This document shows, in pieces, positions 8,223-16,379 of a stretch of 64,000 bases of DNA; positions within the stretch are counted from its first letter, which is position 1; each line of letters starts with the position of its first letter. The notes below the pieces were generated by a model that was given only the letters and a program-made list of their open reading frames with translations, had not been told where the DNA came from and ran no database searches. Origin of the DNA: Bradyrhizobium cytisi (lineage in GTDB: Bacteria > Pseudomonadota > Alphaproteobacteria > Rhizobiales > Xanthobacteraceae); the NCBI RefSeq assembly GCF_008123515.1, contig NZ_VSSR01000061.1, positions 49,426 to 113,425 on the forward strand, in the 5' to 3' direction. A program made the translations under genes and the position numbers.

Positions 8223-8825
8223 TTATTGCGGCGCGGGCTTGCGTCCCTTTGCTATCGGCGCACCACCCACATCAACCCCCGCGTTCCGCAGCAGCACCTT
8301 CGCCGCTTCCTTCGCCGCACGCGCCATGGCGGGATCGTCGCGGACGAGGTCTTGCGCAATCGAGCCGTCGACCAGCAGCACGAGCTGCGTTGCGAGCGCG
8401 TCGGCATCCGCAACGCCAAGCTCGTTCAACCGCTCGCGAAACCAGACGCGGCGGCTTTCCTTGAAGGCGATGGCGATCTTCTTCACGGCGCGGTCGGAGG
8501 GGCCGAGCTCGGCGACTGCATTCACGAACGGGCAGCCGCGAAAATCCTTGGCCGAAAAGCGCCGCTCCAGCGAATCGAAGGTGCCGAGAATCTGCTCGGC
8601 CGGCGGCTTGTCGGAGGGGCGCTGAGCTACGAAGCGGCGTTCCAGATAGGCGGCGATCAGCGCGTCCTTGGACGGGAAGTGGTTGTAGAGCGTCCGCTTG
8701 GAGATGCCGATCTCGGCCGCGATGGTGTCGACGCCGATGGCGCGAATGCCTTGCAGATAGAACAGCTTATCGGCGGTCTCGAGGATCCGCTCTTTCATCG
8801 TCTGTGGGGCGGGCGGGGGAGCCAT
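8223..8825 (-). CDS. TetR/AcrR family transcriptional regulator
   Basis: A 200-residue regulator. The helix-turn-helix lies near the N-terminus: ILETADKLFYLQGIRAIGVDTIAAEIGISKRTLYNHFPSKDALI. The C-terminal helical ligand domain includes FRGCPFVNAVAELG, typical of a TetR subgroup that often has a cysteine here. The ATG at 8825 (MAPPPAPQ) is preferred to 8882, which would run into the promoter region. A start at 8798 (MKERIL) is also possible. It is divergent from an MFS exporter with a 16-bp palindrome between them, the standard arrangement for a local repressor. Confidence 0.92.
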   Translation of the reverse strand: MAPPPAPQTMKERILETADKLFYLQGIRAIGVDTIAAEIGISKRTLYNHFPSKDALIAAYLERRFVAQRPSDKPPAEQILGTFDSLERRFSAKDFRGCPFVNAVAELGPSDRAVKKIAIAFKESRRVWFRERLNELGVADADALATQLVLLVDGSIAQDLVRDDPAMARAAKEAAKVLLRNAGVDVGGAPIAKGRKPAPQ

Positions 8826-8870
8826 GCGGCCGGATAAGTCCTGTTGAGCTTCTCTTGAGCTTCTCTTGGC

Positions 8871-8915
8871 TTGACAGTGCAACCCTTCTATAGACTAATT
8901 ACACAGGTCTGTGTA
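8871..8915 (+). promoter_or_regulatory. candidate promoter and TetR operator for the MFS gene
   Basis: TTGACA at 8871-8876 is a consensus -35 box. A weak -10 (ACTAAT) lies 17 nt downstream, at 8894-8899. Immediately after it, 8900-8915 reads TACACAGGTCTGTGTA, perfect 7-nt arms around GT, well placed for a TetR dimer to block transcription. Two TTGAGCTTCTC direct repeats (around 8844-8866) precede the -35. Confidence 0.65.
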
Positions 8916-8977
8916 CCCAAAATCAGCGCGAATTGCAGACGCCGGCACGCGCGCCGTGCCCATGAGGGAGAACAACA

Positions 8978-10216
8978 ATGCCCCTGTTGCAGGTCCTGCG
9001 TCCGACATTGCCGATCCTGATCGGCGCCTCGATCATGCTGACGCTGAGCATGGGGCTGCGGCAATCGCTCGGCATCTTCATGCAGCCGCTGACACACGAC
9101 ATTCACCTCTCGGTGTCGGACTTCACGCTGGCACTCGCCGTGCAGAACCTCGCCTGGGGCTTCCTCCAGCCGCTCGCCGGTGCGATGACCACGCGCTACG
9201 GTTTTCGCCCGATCATGATCGTGGGCGCCTTGATGTACATCGTGGGCCTCATCCTGATGGCGACCGCGAACGGTCTTGTCGCCATCATGATCGGCGCCGG
9301 CGTGCTGATCGGCACCTCGCTCGCCTGCACTGCGGCTGCGATCGCGATGTCCGTGGCGGCACGCGCGGTGCCCGCAACGGTGCGCTCGACCGTGCTCGGC
9401 ATCGTCTCCGGTGCGGGCTCGCTCGGCGCGCTGCTGTCGGCGCCGATCGGGCAGATGCTCAACGAGGGATTTGGCTGGCGCATCGGGCTTGCCGGCTTCG
9501 TGGTGATGTCGGTGCTGATGATTCCCGCGGCCTGGTACGCCGGCCGCGTCGACGCGATTCCGCTGCCGAAGCCGGCCGCCGATGACATCGGCGATGCCAC
9601 GGCCATGACTGCGGCGAAGACCGCGTTCGGCAACGCCTCCTTCGTGGTGATGACCTGCGCCTATCTCGTCTGCGGCATGCAGCTGGTGTTCCTCACCACG
9701 CATCTGCCGTCGTATCTGGCGATCTGCGGCCTCGATCCGATGCTGAGCGCGCAGACGCTCGGCATGATCGGCGGCTTCAACGTGCTGGGCTCGCTGTTCT
9801 TCGGCTGGGCCGGCCAGCGCTGGAACAAGCTGGCATTGCTCGGCGGCATCTACATCTTCCGCTCGCTCGCGCTTGCCTGGTATTTCATGCTGCCGGCCAC
9901 ACCGGCATCGACGCTGCTGTTCGGCGCCATCATGGGCTTCCTCTGGATGGGCGTCGGCCCGCTGGTCGCGGGCGCCGTCGCCGAGATGTTCGGCCTGCGC
10001 TGGCAGGCCATGATCCAGGGCCTTGCCTTCATGAGCCACCAGATCGGCAGCTTCCTCGGCGCGTACGGAGGAGGGGTGATCTACGACCAGCTCGGCTCCT
10101 ACACCGTGGCCTGGCGCATCGGCGTGGCGCTGGGCCTTGCCGGCGGCATCATCCAGGTCGCCTTCGCGCTGATCCGGCCGTCGCAGCCGCCGGCGCCGGT
10201 GTTGCGGACGGCTTAG
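8978..10216 (+). CDS. MFS transporter
   Basis: A 412-residue major facilitator protein with twelve predicted membrane segments. They begin at LPILIGASIMLTLSMGLRQS, with the loop between TM2 and TM3 carrying the family-like GAMTTRYGFRP motif, and end at LGLAGGIIQVAFALI. Substrate is unknown; divergence from a TetR regulator suggests inducible export of a small toxic compound. The ATG follows GAGGGAGAACAACA. Its last ~300 nt are duplicated at 10868-11165, after a set of palindromic repeats. Confidence 0.9.
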   Translation: MPLLQVLRPTLPILIGASIMLTLSMGLRQSLGIFMQPLTHDIHLSVSDFTLALAVQNLAWGFLQPLAGAMTTRYGFRPIMIVGALMYIVGLILMATANGLVAIMIGAGVLIGTSLACTAAAIAMSVAARAVPATVRSTVLGIVSGAGSLGALLSAPIGQMLNEGFGWRIGLAGFVVMSVLMIPAAWYAGRVDAIPLPKPAADDIGDATAMTAAKTAFGNASFVVMTCAYLVCGMQLVFLTTHLPSYLAICGLDPMLSAQTLGMIGGFNVLGSLFFGWAGQRWNKLALLGGIYIFRSLALAWYFMLPATPASTLLFGAIMGFLWMGVGPLVAGAVAEMFGLRWQAMIQGLAFMSHQIGSFLGAYGGGVIYDQLGSYTVAWRIGVALGLAGGIIQVAFALIRPSQPPAPVLRTA

Positions 10217-10402
10217 GCGAGGCATGGGCGCATAGCCCGGCGGAAGCTGACGGCTTAGCCGTCATCGGGGCACATAATTTCGCGGGCGCCCGATCAAGCG
10301 AGCCAGTCCGTCATTTAGGCTGGGTGCTTATCGTATCACGACAAGCTTCGTGAAGCCATCCGACCTCAGCGTTGACTCCCGCGCGTCTAGCAGACTCGGC
10401 TC

Positions 10403-10541
10403 TCGTACCCCGGACGCAGCGCAGCGTCACTTCGACGGTGCGCTGCAGAGCCGGGGCCCATGTCTCCGCATTGGTTCCTGTGGCTTTCTGGATCCCGGCT
10501 CTGCGCAGCAGCGTTGCACGCTGCGGCGCGTCCGGGACACG
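10403..10541. repeat. family B intergenic repeat, copy 1
   Basis: It starts CTCGTACCCCGGACGCAGCG, with the inner palindrome GAGCCGGGgCCCATG... / ...GATCCCGGCTC, and ends GCGCGTCCGGGACACG. The ends are inverted relative to each other. It is a direct copy of 10720-10858 and of 20167-20310. The 10217-10402 stretch before it holds no recognisable gene. Confidence 0.85.
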
Positions 10542-10570
10542 GGGGTGGCGGACGCTGTCAGCCCGCACTC

Positions 10571-10686
10571 CGTCATTGCGAGCCACCGGGCCCGCGCGAA
10601 GCGCGGCCCGATGACAAGCTCCGCGAAGCAATCCAGAGTCTTGCCGCGGAGGGATTCTGGATTGCTTCGCTGCGCTCGCAATGACG
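10571..10686. repeat. family A repeat copy 3, with nested insertion
   Basis: Same ends and inner arms as 4343-4422, but the left arm is interrupted after CATTGCGAGC by about 37 nt. The insert contains its own small hairpin (GGGCCCGCGCGAAGCGCGGCCC), and the arm then resumes at CGAAGCAATCCAGA. The right arm (TTCTGGATTGCTTCGCTGCG...) is intact. It sits between the two B copies. Confidence 0.8.
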
Positions 10687-10719
10687 AATGCGGAGGCAGG
10701 TGCGCGACCGAACCAAGGT

Positions 10720-10858
10720 CTCGTGCCCCGGACGCAGCGCAGCGTCACTTCGACGGTGCGCTGCAGAGCCGGGGCCCATGCAGCAGCGATCCGCTTGCTT
10801 TCTGGGTCCCGGCTCTACGCTGCAGCGTTGTCACGCTGCAGCGCGTCCAGGACACGAG
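10720..10858. repeat. family B intergenic repeat, copy 2
   Basis: It runs from CTCGTGCCCCGGACGCAGCG to GCGCGTCCAGGACACGAG. The terminal CTCGT/ACGAG are inverted repeats, which suggests the true element boundaries. The duplicated MFS fragment begins about 10 nt beyond its right end. Confidence 0.85.
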
Positions 10859-10867
10859 TTTGCAATT

Positions 10868-11165
10868 GACGCTGCTGTTCGGCGCGATCACGGGGATGGG
10901 CGTCGGCCCGCTCGTCGCGGGCGCCGTCGCCGAGATGTTCGGGCTGCGCTGGCAGGCGATGATCCAGGGCCTCGCCTTCATGAGCCACCAGATCGGCAGC
11001 TTCCTCGGCGCCTACGGAGGAGGGCTGATCTACGACCAGCTCGGCTCCTACACCATGGCCTGGCGCATCGGCGTGGCGCTGGGCCTTGCCGGCGGCATCA
11101 TCCAGGTCGCCTTCGCGCTGATCCGTCCGTCGCAGCCACCAGCGCCGGTGTTGCGGACGGCGTAG
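10868..11165 (+). pseudogene. truncated duplicate of the MFS transporter 3' end
   Basis: 298 nt aligns with 9910-10216 of the MFS gene, with 14 substitutions and one in-frame 9-nt deletion (FGAIMGFLWMGVGP versus FGAITGMGVGP), roughly 95% identity. Eleven substitutions are synonymous third-position changes, three change the residue (M to T, V to L, V to M), and both copies end in ALIRPSQPPAPVLRTA and TAG. There is no start codon, ribosome-binding site or N-terminal part: upstream the frame runs into the repeats. It is best read as the remnant of a second transporter gene or allele, not as an expressed protein. Confidence 0.85.
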
Positions 11166-11183
11166 GCGAGGCGAGGGCTCATT

Positions 11184-11207
11184 ATAGGTATGACGATAGG
11201 TATGACG
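11184..11207. repeat. tandem 12-nt repeat
   Basis: ATAGGTATGACG occurs twice in tandem directly after the duplicated MFS fragment. The rest of the intergenic stretch to 11339 holds no gene that I recognise. Confidence 0.7.
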
Positions 11208-11339
11208 CGGATGTCGCGACGCCTGGTTGCGACTGGCCGCTTCTGCCGCCAACGTTGATGTGTGTGCCAGCGACCCCGCAACGAACTTCTCGTCCTATGC
11301 GGGATCGCTTGTGACGGCGCTTTCGCCTGAACTGCCGGC

Positions 11340-12503
11340 CTATTCGGCCAGTTCGCGCATGACCTTGATCAGATCCGACTTGCCTTCGAAGCCGATGCCC
11401 GGAATGTCCGGCATGATGATATGGCCGTCTTCAACCCGGACCGAATCCGGAAATCCCCCGTACGGCTGGAAGAGGTCGGGGTAGCTCTCGTTGCCGCCGA
11501 GCCCCAGGCCGGCGGCGATGTTCAGCGACATCTGGTGACCGCCGTGCGGGATGCATCGCGACGGTGACCAGCCATGTTGGGCCAGGACGTCCAATGTCCG
11601 GAGATATTCGACGAGACCATAGGACAAAGCACAGTCGAACTGCAGCCAGTCGCGATCCGGACGCATGCCGCCGTAGCGGAGCAGGTTGCGGGCGTCCTGG
11701 TGCGAGAACAGGTTCTCGCCCGTGGCCATCGGGCCGGGATAGAATTCCGCGACGGCGGCCTGGAGGGCGTAGTCGAGCGGATCGCCGATCTCCTCATACC
11801 AGAACAGCGGGTACTCGCGCAGCATCTTGGCATAGGCGATGCCGGTCTCGAGATCGAAGCGACCATTGGCATCGACGGCCAGCCTGGCCTGCGACCCGAT
11901 CTCCTTGAGCACGGCCTCGATGCGGCCGCGGTCCTCGTCGATCGACGCGCCGCCGATCTTCATCTTCACGACGTTGTAGCCGCGGTTCAGGTAGCCGCGC
12001 ATTTCCGCCTGCAGCGCGGAGTTGTCCTTGCCGGGATAGTAGTAGCCGCCGGCAGCGTAGACGAAGACCCGCGGGTTGGCCTCCTTGCCCTTCATGTCCG
12101 CGAGCAGGCGAAACAGGGGCTTGCCGGCAATCTTCGCGGTCGCATCCCAGATCGCCATGTCGAGCGTTCCGACCGCGACCGAGCGCTCGCCGTGACCGCC
12201 GGGCTTCTCGTTCGACATCATCTTCGTCCAGATGCGATGCGGATCGAGATTGGTGCCATCGTCGTTCAGCAAGCTCGCGGGTTCGGCTTCGAGGATGCGG
12301 TCGCGAAAGCGCTCCCGGATCAGCCCGCCCTGACCATAGCGGCCGTTCGAATTGAAGCCATAGCCGACCACCCGCCGCCCGTCGCGGACGACGTCAGTCA
12401 CGACGGCGACGAGGCTGGAAGTCATCTTCGAAAAATCGATGTAGGCATTCCGGATCGGTGACGAGATTGGCTTGGTCGTCTCGACGACGTCTACGATACG
12501 CAT
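11340..12503 (-). CDS. tarD: D-tartrate dehydratase (enolase superfamily)
   Basis: A 387-residue enolase-superfamily enzyme that closely resembles the structurally characterised Bradyrhizobium D-tartrate dehydratase: the N-terminus RIVDVVETTKPISSPIRNAY, KPGGHGERSV, VFVYAAGGYYYPGK and QFDCALSYG match my recollection of that protein. The catalytic set is visible: VVKMKIGG (the KxK base), VDANGRF and YEEIGDP (metal ligands), TGENLF, and PHGGHQMS (the general acid/base His). It converts D-tartrate to oxaloacetate. The ATG at 12503 is 34 nt downstream of dctA, in the same operon. Confidence 0.88.
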   Translation of the reverse strand: MRIVDVVETTKPISSPIRNAYIDFSKMTSSLVAVVTDVVRDGRRVVGYGFNSNGRYGQGGLIRERFRDRILEAEPASLLNDDGTNLDPHRIWTKMMSNEKPGGHGERSVAVGTLDMAIWDATAKIAGKPLFRLLADMKGKEANPRVFVYAAGGYYYPGKDNSALQAEMRGYLNRGYNVVKMKIGGASIDEDRGRIEAVLKEIGSQARLAVDANGRFDLETGIAYAKMLREYPLFWYEEIGDPLDYALQAAVAEFYPGPMATGENLFSHQDARNLLRYGGMRPDRDWLQFDCALSYGLVEYLRTLDVLAQHGWSPSRCIPHGGHQMSLNIAAGLGLGGNESYPDLFQPYGGFPDSVRVEDGHIIMPDIPGIGFEGKSDLIKVMRELAE

Positions 12504-12537
12504 GGCGTTATCTTTCTGTGGTTGTTGATGTCTTCGG

Positions 12538-13854
12538 TTAGGGATCGGTCGCCAGAACTTCGGTCTCGGCAGTGGCGGGCTTGTCATGGCGCAGCCGCAT
12601 GGCTTCCATCGCCTGCTTCTGATCGAAGGCGCCGTCCCACTTGGCGATCGCGATCGTCGCGATCCCGTTGCCGATGAGATTGGTCACGGCGCGGGCTTCG
12701 TTCATGAAGCGGTCGACGCCGAGCAGAAGAACGAGGCCGGCGACGGGAACGGTGTGGATCGACGACAGGGTTGCGGCGAGCGTCACGAAGCCAGCGCCGG
12801 CGACGCCTGCCGATCCCTTCGACGTCAAAAGAAGCACGCCCAGCAGGACGATCTGGTCGCCGAGAGAAAGATCCGTGTTCGTCGCCTGAGCGACGAAGAC
12901 AGCGGCCATCGAAAGGTAAATGGAGGTTCCGTCGGCGTTGAACGTGTAGCCGGTGGGCAGCACCATGCCGACGACGGTCTTGTCGCAACCGAGCCGCTCA
13001 AGCTTGACCAGCATCTGCGGCATCACCGCCTCCGTCGAGCAGGTGCCCAAGACGATGAGGATCTCGTCCTTGAAGTAGCGCAAGAACTGCGGCAGCGGAA
13101 AACCGGCCCACGCCGCGATGCCGCCGAGCACCAATACGACGAAGAGGATCGTGGTAATGTAGACGCCGAGCATCAGATAGCCGAGTGACCAGAGCGTCGC
13201 GATCCCGTATTTCCCGATCGTGAAGGCGACTCCCGCTCCAGCGCCCAGCGGCGCGAGGCGCATGACCATGGCCACGACCCGGAACAGGGCGTGCAGCAGG
13301 ATGTCGATGACGTTCACCAACGGCTTGCCGTAGTCGCCGAGTTGGACCATGGCGATGCCGATCAGCACCGAAACCAGGATGACCTGCAGCATCATCCCCT
13401 TGGCGAAGGCATCGACGATCGTGTTCGGGATGATGTCGAGCAGGAATTGCACGAAGCCGTGGTTGCCGTCGGCGGCCTTCACGTAGGCCGAGATCGATCC
13501 CGCATCGATGTGGCTGGCGTCGATGTTCATGCCGGCGCCGGGCTTGATCACGTTGACGACGACCAGGCCGATGACAAGGGCCAAGGTCGAGACCACCTCG
13601 AAGTAGATCAGCGACTTCACGCCAATCCGGCCGACCTCCTTGATGTCGCTCATCCTGGCTATGCCGACAACGACCGTACCGAAAATGATCGGCGACAGCA
13701 GCATCTTGATCAGCTTGATGAAGCCGTCGGCGAGCGGCTGAAGGCTGGTTCCGACCTGGGGCCAGAGATAACCGAGCAGGCCGCCCAGCACGATAGCAAG
13801 CAGGACCTGCACGTAGAGTTCGCTCAAATATCCGAAAGAAGGCGAATTTTTCAA
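12538..13854 (-). CDS. dctA: C4-dicarboxylate:cation symporter DctA
   Basis: A DAACS-family carrier (438 residues from the proposed start). Conserved blocks include LYVQVLLAIVLGGLLGYLWPQ, FIKLIKMLLSPIIFGTVVVGI, LIYFEVVSTLALVIGLVV, the serine-rich re-entrant loop VLGTCSTEAVMP, LPTGYTFNADGTSIYLSMA and FMNEARAVTNLIGN. I propose a TTG start at 13854 because AGGGAG lies 7 nt upstream and the protein then has normal DctA length. The frame remains open to an ATG at 14007, but that extension (Pro/Gln/Arg-rich) would fill almost the entire divergent promoter region. Next to tarD it most likely imports tartrate. Confidence 0.92.
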   Translation of the reverse strand: MKNSPSFGYLSELYVQVLLAIVLGGLLGYLWPQVGTSLQPLADGFIKLIKMLLSPIIFGTVVVGIARMSDIKEVGRIGVKSLIYFEVVSTLALVIGLVVVNVIKPGAGMNIDASHIDAGSISAYVKAADGNHGFVQFLLDIIPNTIVDAFAKGMMLQVILVSVLIGIAMVQLGDYGKPLVNVIDILLHALFRVVAMVMRLAPLGAGAGVAFTIGKYGIATLWSLGYLMLGVYITTILFVVLVLGGIAAWAGFPLPQFLRYFKDEILIVLGTCSTEAVMPQMLVKLERLGCDKTVVGMVLPTGYTFNADGTSIYLSMAAVFVAQATNTDLSLGDQIVLLGVLLLTSKGSAGVAGAGFVTLAATLSSIHTVPVAGLVLLLGVDRFMNEARAVTNLIGNGIATIAIAKWDGAFDQKQAMEAMRLRHDKPATAETEVLATDP

Positions 13855-14027
13855 TGTTTTCTCCCTGACGGCTACGTCTATGCCGGGCCTTGGGGGCCTC
13901 TGTCGCTGTTTGGGAAGGGTCACTCCGGTCTCCGGAACGGCTTCCGTGCTGCTGTGGTGTTGTGTAGCTTGCGACGATCCGTAGGCTTCGGCCGGAGAGA
14001 ACGCCAATGCTGTTGCCGAGATTAGTC

Positions 14028-14042
14028 ATGCCGGTTAGGCAT
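14028..14042. promoter_or_regulatory. candidate LysR box between dctA and lysR
   Basis: ATGCCGGTTAGGCAT is a perfect 5-nt inverted repeat that also contains the T-N11-A LysR consensus (14029-14041). It ends 5 nt before the LysR start codon, which suggests autoregulation and control of the divergent dctA-tarD operon. Confidence 0.6.
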
Positions 14043-14047
14043 CACCG

Positions 14048-14938
14048 ATGGAGCTGATCTGGTTCGAGGATTATCTGGCTCTCTCGGAGACCTTGAGCTT
14101 CTCCAAGGCGGCCGAAGCCCGTCACGTGACCCAGCCGGCCTTCAGCCGGCGGATCCGGGCATTGGAGGAATGGGTGGGGGCGCCGCTATTCGTTCGAACG
14201 ACACACAGCGTGACGCTCACGCCTGCCGGCGAGCATTTCCATGGCCAGGCCGAAATTCTGACCCGGGCGCTGCATCAGTTGCGCCGCGAAACACTCGAAG
14301 TGGCCGGACGGGGCACGGGGCCGCTGTCGATCGCGGCGACGCACGTGCTGTCGTTCACGTTCTTTCCGAAGTGGGTCCGGAGCAGCGAGAAGATTCTCGC
14401 CTTGGGCAATCTCAATCTCGTCTCGGACAGCATGTTGGCGTGCGAGCGGATGATGCTCCGGGGCGACGTGTCGTTCCTGTTGTGCCACTACCACCGCAGC
14501 ATGGGCAGCCGGCTCGACACCAGGCAGTTCAAGAGCATCGTCGTGGGGACCGACACGCTCGTTCCCCTCAGCGTCGCTGACGCCGGCCGGAAGCCGCGGT
14601 GGTCGCTGCAGAACGACGAGACCGTCCCCTACCTGGCCTACAGCCCGCAGTCGGGGCTGGGCCGCATCGTGGCAAGCCAGTTGGCGAAGAGGGACCTGAA
14701 GAAGATCTTCACGTCGCATCTCGCCGCGACGCTGCTCTCGATGGTCAGGTCCGGAGACGGTGTCGCCTGGCTTCCTCGAACGCTGGCGGAAGACGACATC
14801 GAGGCGGGTTCGCTCGTCGAGGCTGGGGACGCCAAGTCCGCGGTCCCGATCGAGATACGGCTGTTCCGCCCGGCAGCACGACAGGGGCAAGAAGTTGAAG
14901 CTCTGTGGTCGGCATTCGAAGCCGCAGAGGTCGGCTGA
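14048..14938 (+). CDS. LysR family transcriptional regulator (tartrate locus)
   Basis: A 296-residue LysR-type regulator. The winged HTH is at residues ~1-60 (MELIWFEDYLALSETLSFSK, RHVTQPAFSRRIRALEEWVG), followed by a linker helix and a periplasmic-binding-like effector domain. Its divergence from dctA-tarD across a 193-nt region with a palindromic T-N11-A site makes it the likely activator of tartrate uptake and dehydration. The inducer is inferred, not shown. Confidence 0.92.
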   Translation: MELIWFEDYLALSETLSFSKAAEARHVTQPAFSRRIRALEEWVGAPLFVRTTHSVTLTPAGEHFHGQAEILTRALHQLRRETLEVAGRGTGPLSIAATHVLSFTFFPKWVRSSEKILALGNLNLVSDSMLACERMMLRGDVSFLLCHYHRSMGSRLDTRQFKSIVVGTDTLVPLSVADAGRKPRWSLQNDETVPYLAYSPQSGLGRIVASQLAKRDLKKIFTSHLAATLLSMVRSGDGVAWLPRTLAEDDIEAGSLVEAGDAKSAVPIEIRLFRPAARQGQEVEALWSAFEAAEVG

Positions 14939-14971
14939 AGAAACACTCGGCAGCCACGCGCTGCCGGGTTG

Positions 14972-15958
14972 CTATTGCATCCAACGTGGGGTGGGGAGAT
15001 TTTTCTGACGCAGGAAGTCCGGGTTGAACAGCTTGGATTGATAGCGCTGTCCGCCATCCGCGAGGATGGTCACGATGGTCTTGCCCGGGCCGAGGTCGCG
15101 CGCGAGCCGCATGGCGCCAACGATGTTGATGGCACTCGACCCGCCGAGCACAAGTCCTTCATGCTCGATCAGGTCGAATAGAACGGGGAGCGCTTCCTCG
15201 TCCGTGATCCGATACGCCGTGTCGATTGGCGTGCCTTCCAGGTTCCTTGTCACACGCACTTGCCCGATGCCTTCAGTGATCGAGTCTCCTTCGATCGTCA
15301 GCTCGCCCTTGGTGAACCAGTTGTAGAGCGCGGCCCCCATGGGGTCGCTGAGCGCAATCCTGACGGCTGGATTGCGCTCCTTGAGCGCTCGCGCAACCCC
15401 ACCCAAAGTCCCCCCACTGCCGACGGCACACGTAAAGCCGTCGATTTTTCCGCCGGTTTGTTGCCAAATCTCAGGTCCCGTCGTGCGGTAGTGGCCCTCG
15501 CGATTGGCAACGTTGTCGAACTGATTAGCCCAGAACGCACCGAGCTCTTCGGCGAGCTGGCCGGAGTAGTGAGCGTAGTGACCGGGATTCGAATAGGGAA
15601 CGGCGGGGACCAGTCGCAGGTCCGCACCGCACAACCGCAACATATCCTTCTTTTCCTGACTTTGCGTGTCGGGCATCACGATCACGCTTCGATAACCGCG
15701 TGCATTGGCCACGAGCGCAATACCGATGCCGACATTTCCGGCCGTGCCTTCGACAATGACACCGCCGGGTCCGAGCTTGCCGCTCTGCTCGGCATCATTG
15801 ATCATGGCGAGGGCCGCCCGATCCTTGATCGAGCCACCGGGATTGAGAAATTCAGCCTTGCCGTAGATCTCGCAGCCCGTGGCCTCCGACGCCATTCGCA
15901 ACCTGATCAATGGCGTGTTGCCGATGGAGTCCAAAAATCCCGTTCGCACACCGTTCAT
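14972..15958 (-). CDS. cysteine synthase A family PLP enzyme
   Basis: A 328-residue fold-type II PLP enzyme: GNTPLIRL, the Schiff-base lysine in GGSIKDRAALAMI, the asparagine loop EGTAGNVGIG, the phosphate-binding GSGGTLGG and the C-terminal GGSSAINIVGA. It would make cysteine from O-acetylserine and sulfide. The asparagine loop reads EGTAGNVG rather than the common EPTSGNTG, so a related activity (a cystathionine beta-synthase-like or other substrate) cannot be ruled out. The ATG at 15958 has AAGGTGGG upstream. The TTG at 15985 is less likely. It converges with the LysR gene. Confidence 0.88.
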   Translation of the reverse strand: MNGVRTGFLDSIGNTPLIRLRMASEATGCEIYGKAEFLNPGGSIKDRAALAMINDAEQSGKLGPGGVIVEGTAGNVGIGIALVANARGYRSVIVMPDTQSQEKKDMLRLCGADLRLVPAVPYSNPGHYAHYSGQLAEELGAFWANQFDNVANREGHYRTTGPEIWQQTGGKIDGFTCAVGSGGTLGGVARALKERNPAVRIALSDPMGAALYNWFTKGELTIEGDSITEGIGQVRVTRNLEGTPIDTAYRITDEEALPVLFDLIEHEGLVLGGSSAINIVGAMRLARDLGPGKTIVTILADGGQRYQSKLFNPDFLRQKNLPTPRWMQ

Positions 15959-16379
15959 CGCCTGCCCACCTTCACGCTTCCGCAACTTTAGGCTGTTCAG
16001 CGGGCAATTCCGTTCTCTAGTTCAGGCGATCCAGGCAACGGTTTTGGCGTGCAGGCCGCTCAATCGGCGATTTTATTCCCGTGCGGTGTTTCGTTTTCGC
16101 TTGTGGCCAGGGCAGCATGCGCCGAACTGTCCTCATCCGTCGGATACGCAGTTGAACTTTGGGCCCTTGGGGCTATTGTCCTGGGATCGCCGAGTTGGAC
16201 CTGGCATCGGCGCCTGAGAGCCCATTTCGCTCCCGCCAATCGGCGGAGCGAGTTCATGCACGAAGCTGCTGCCCGTCCCGCGATAGACTGAGGCGGTTCT
16301 CACCCAGGAGAGGGCGCCAGGCAGTCACGTGGTGCCGACGTGCCTTTCTCAGAAAACCAGCTGGAGTTGGGCCCTTCGC
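15959..16379. other. intergenic, no gene recognised
   Basis: About 420 nt between the divergent cysteine synthase and transglutaminase genes. I see no convincing ORF, tRNA or repeat. It must hold both promoters but no clear consensus boxes were found. Confidence 0.5.

Noticed and set aside
10350..11165. 271-residue ORF ending with transporter sequence
   Set aside because: The N-terminal two-thirds translate palindromic repeats. Only the last ~98 residues match the MFS gene, so I call it a pseudogene fragment, not a fusion gene.
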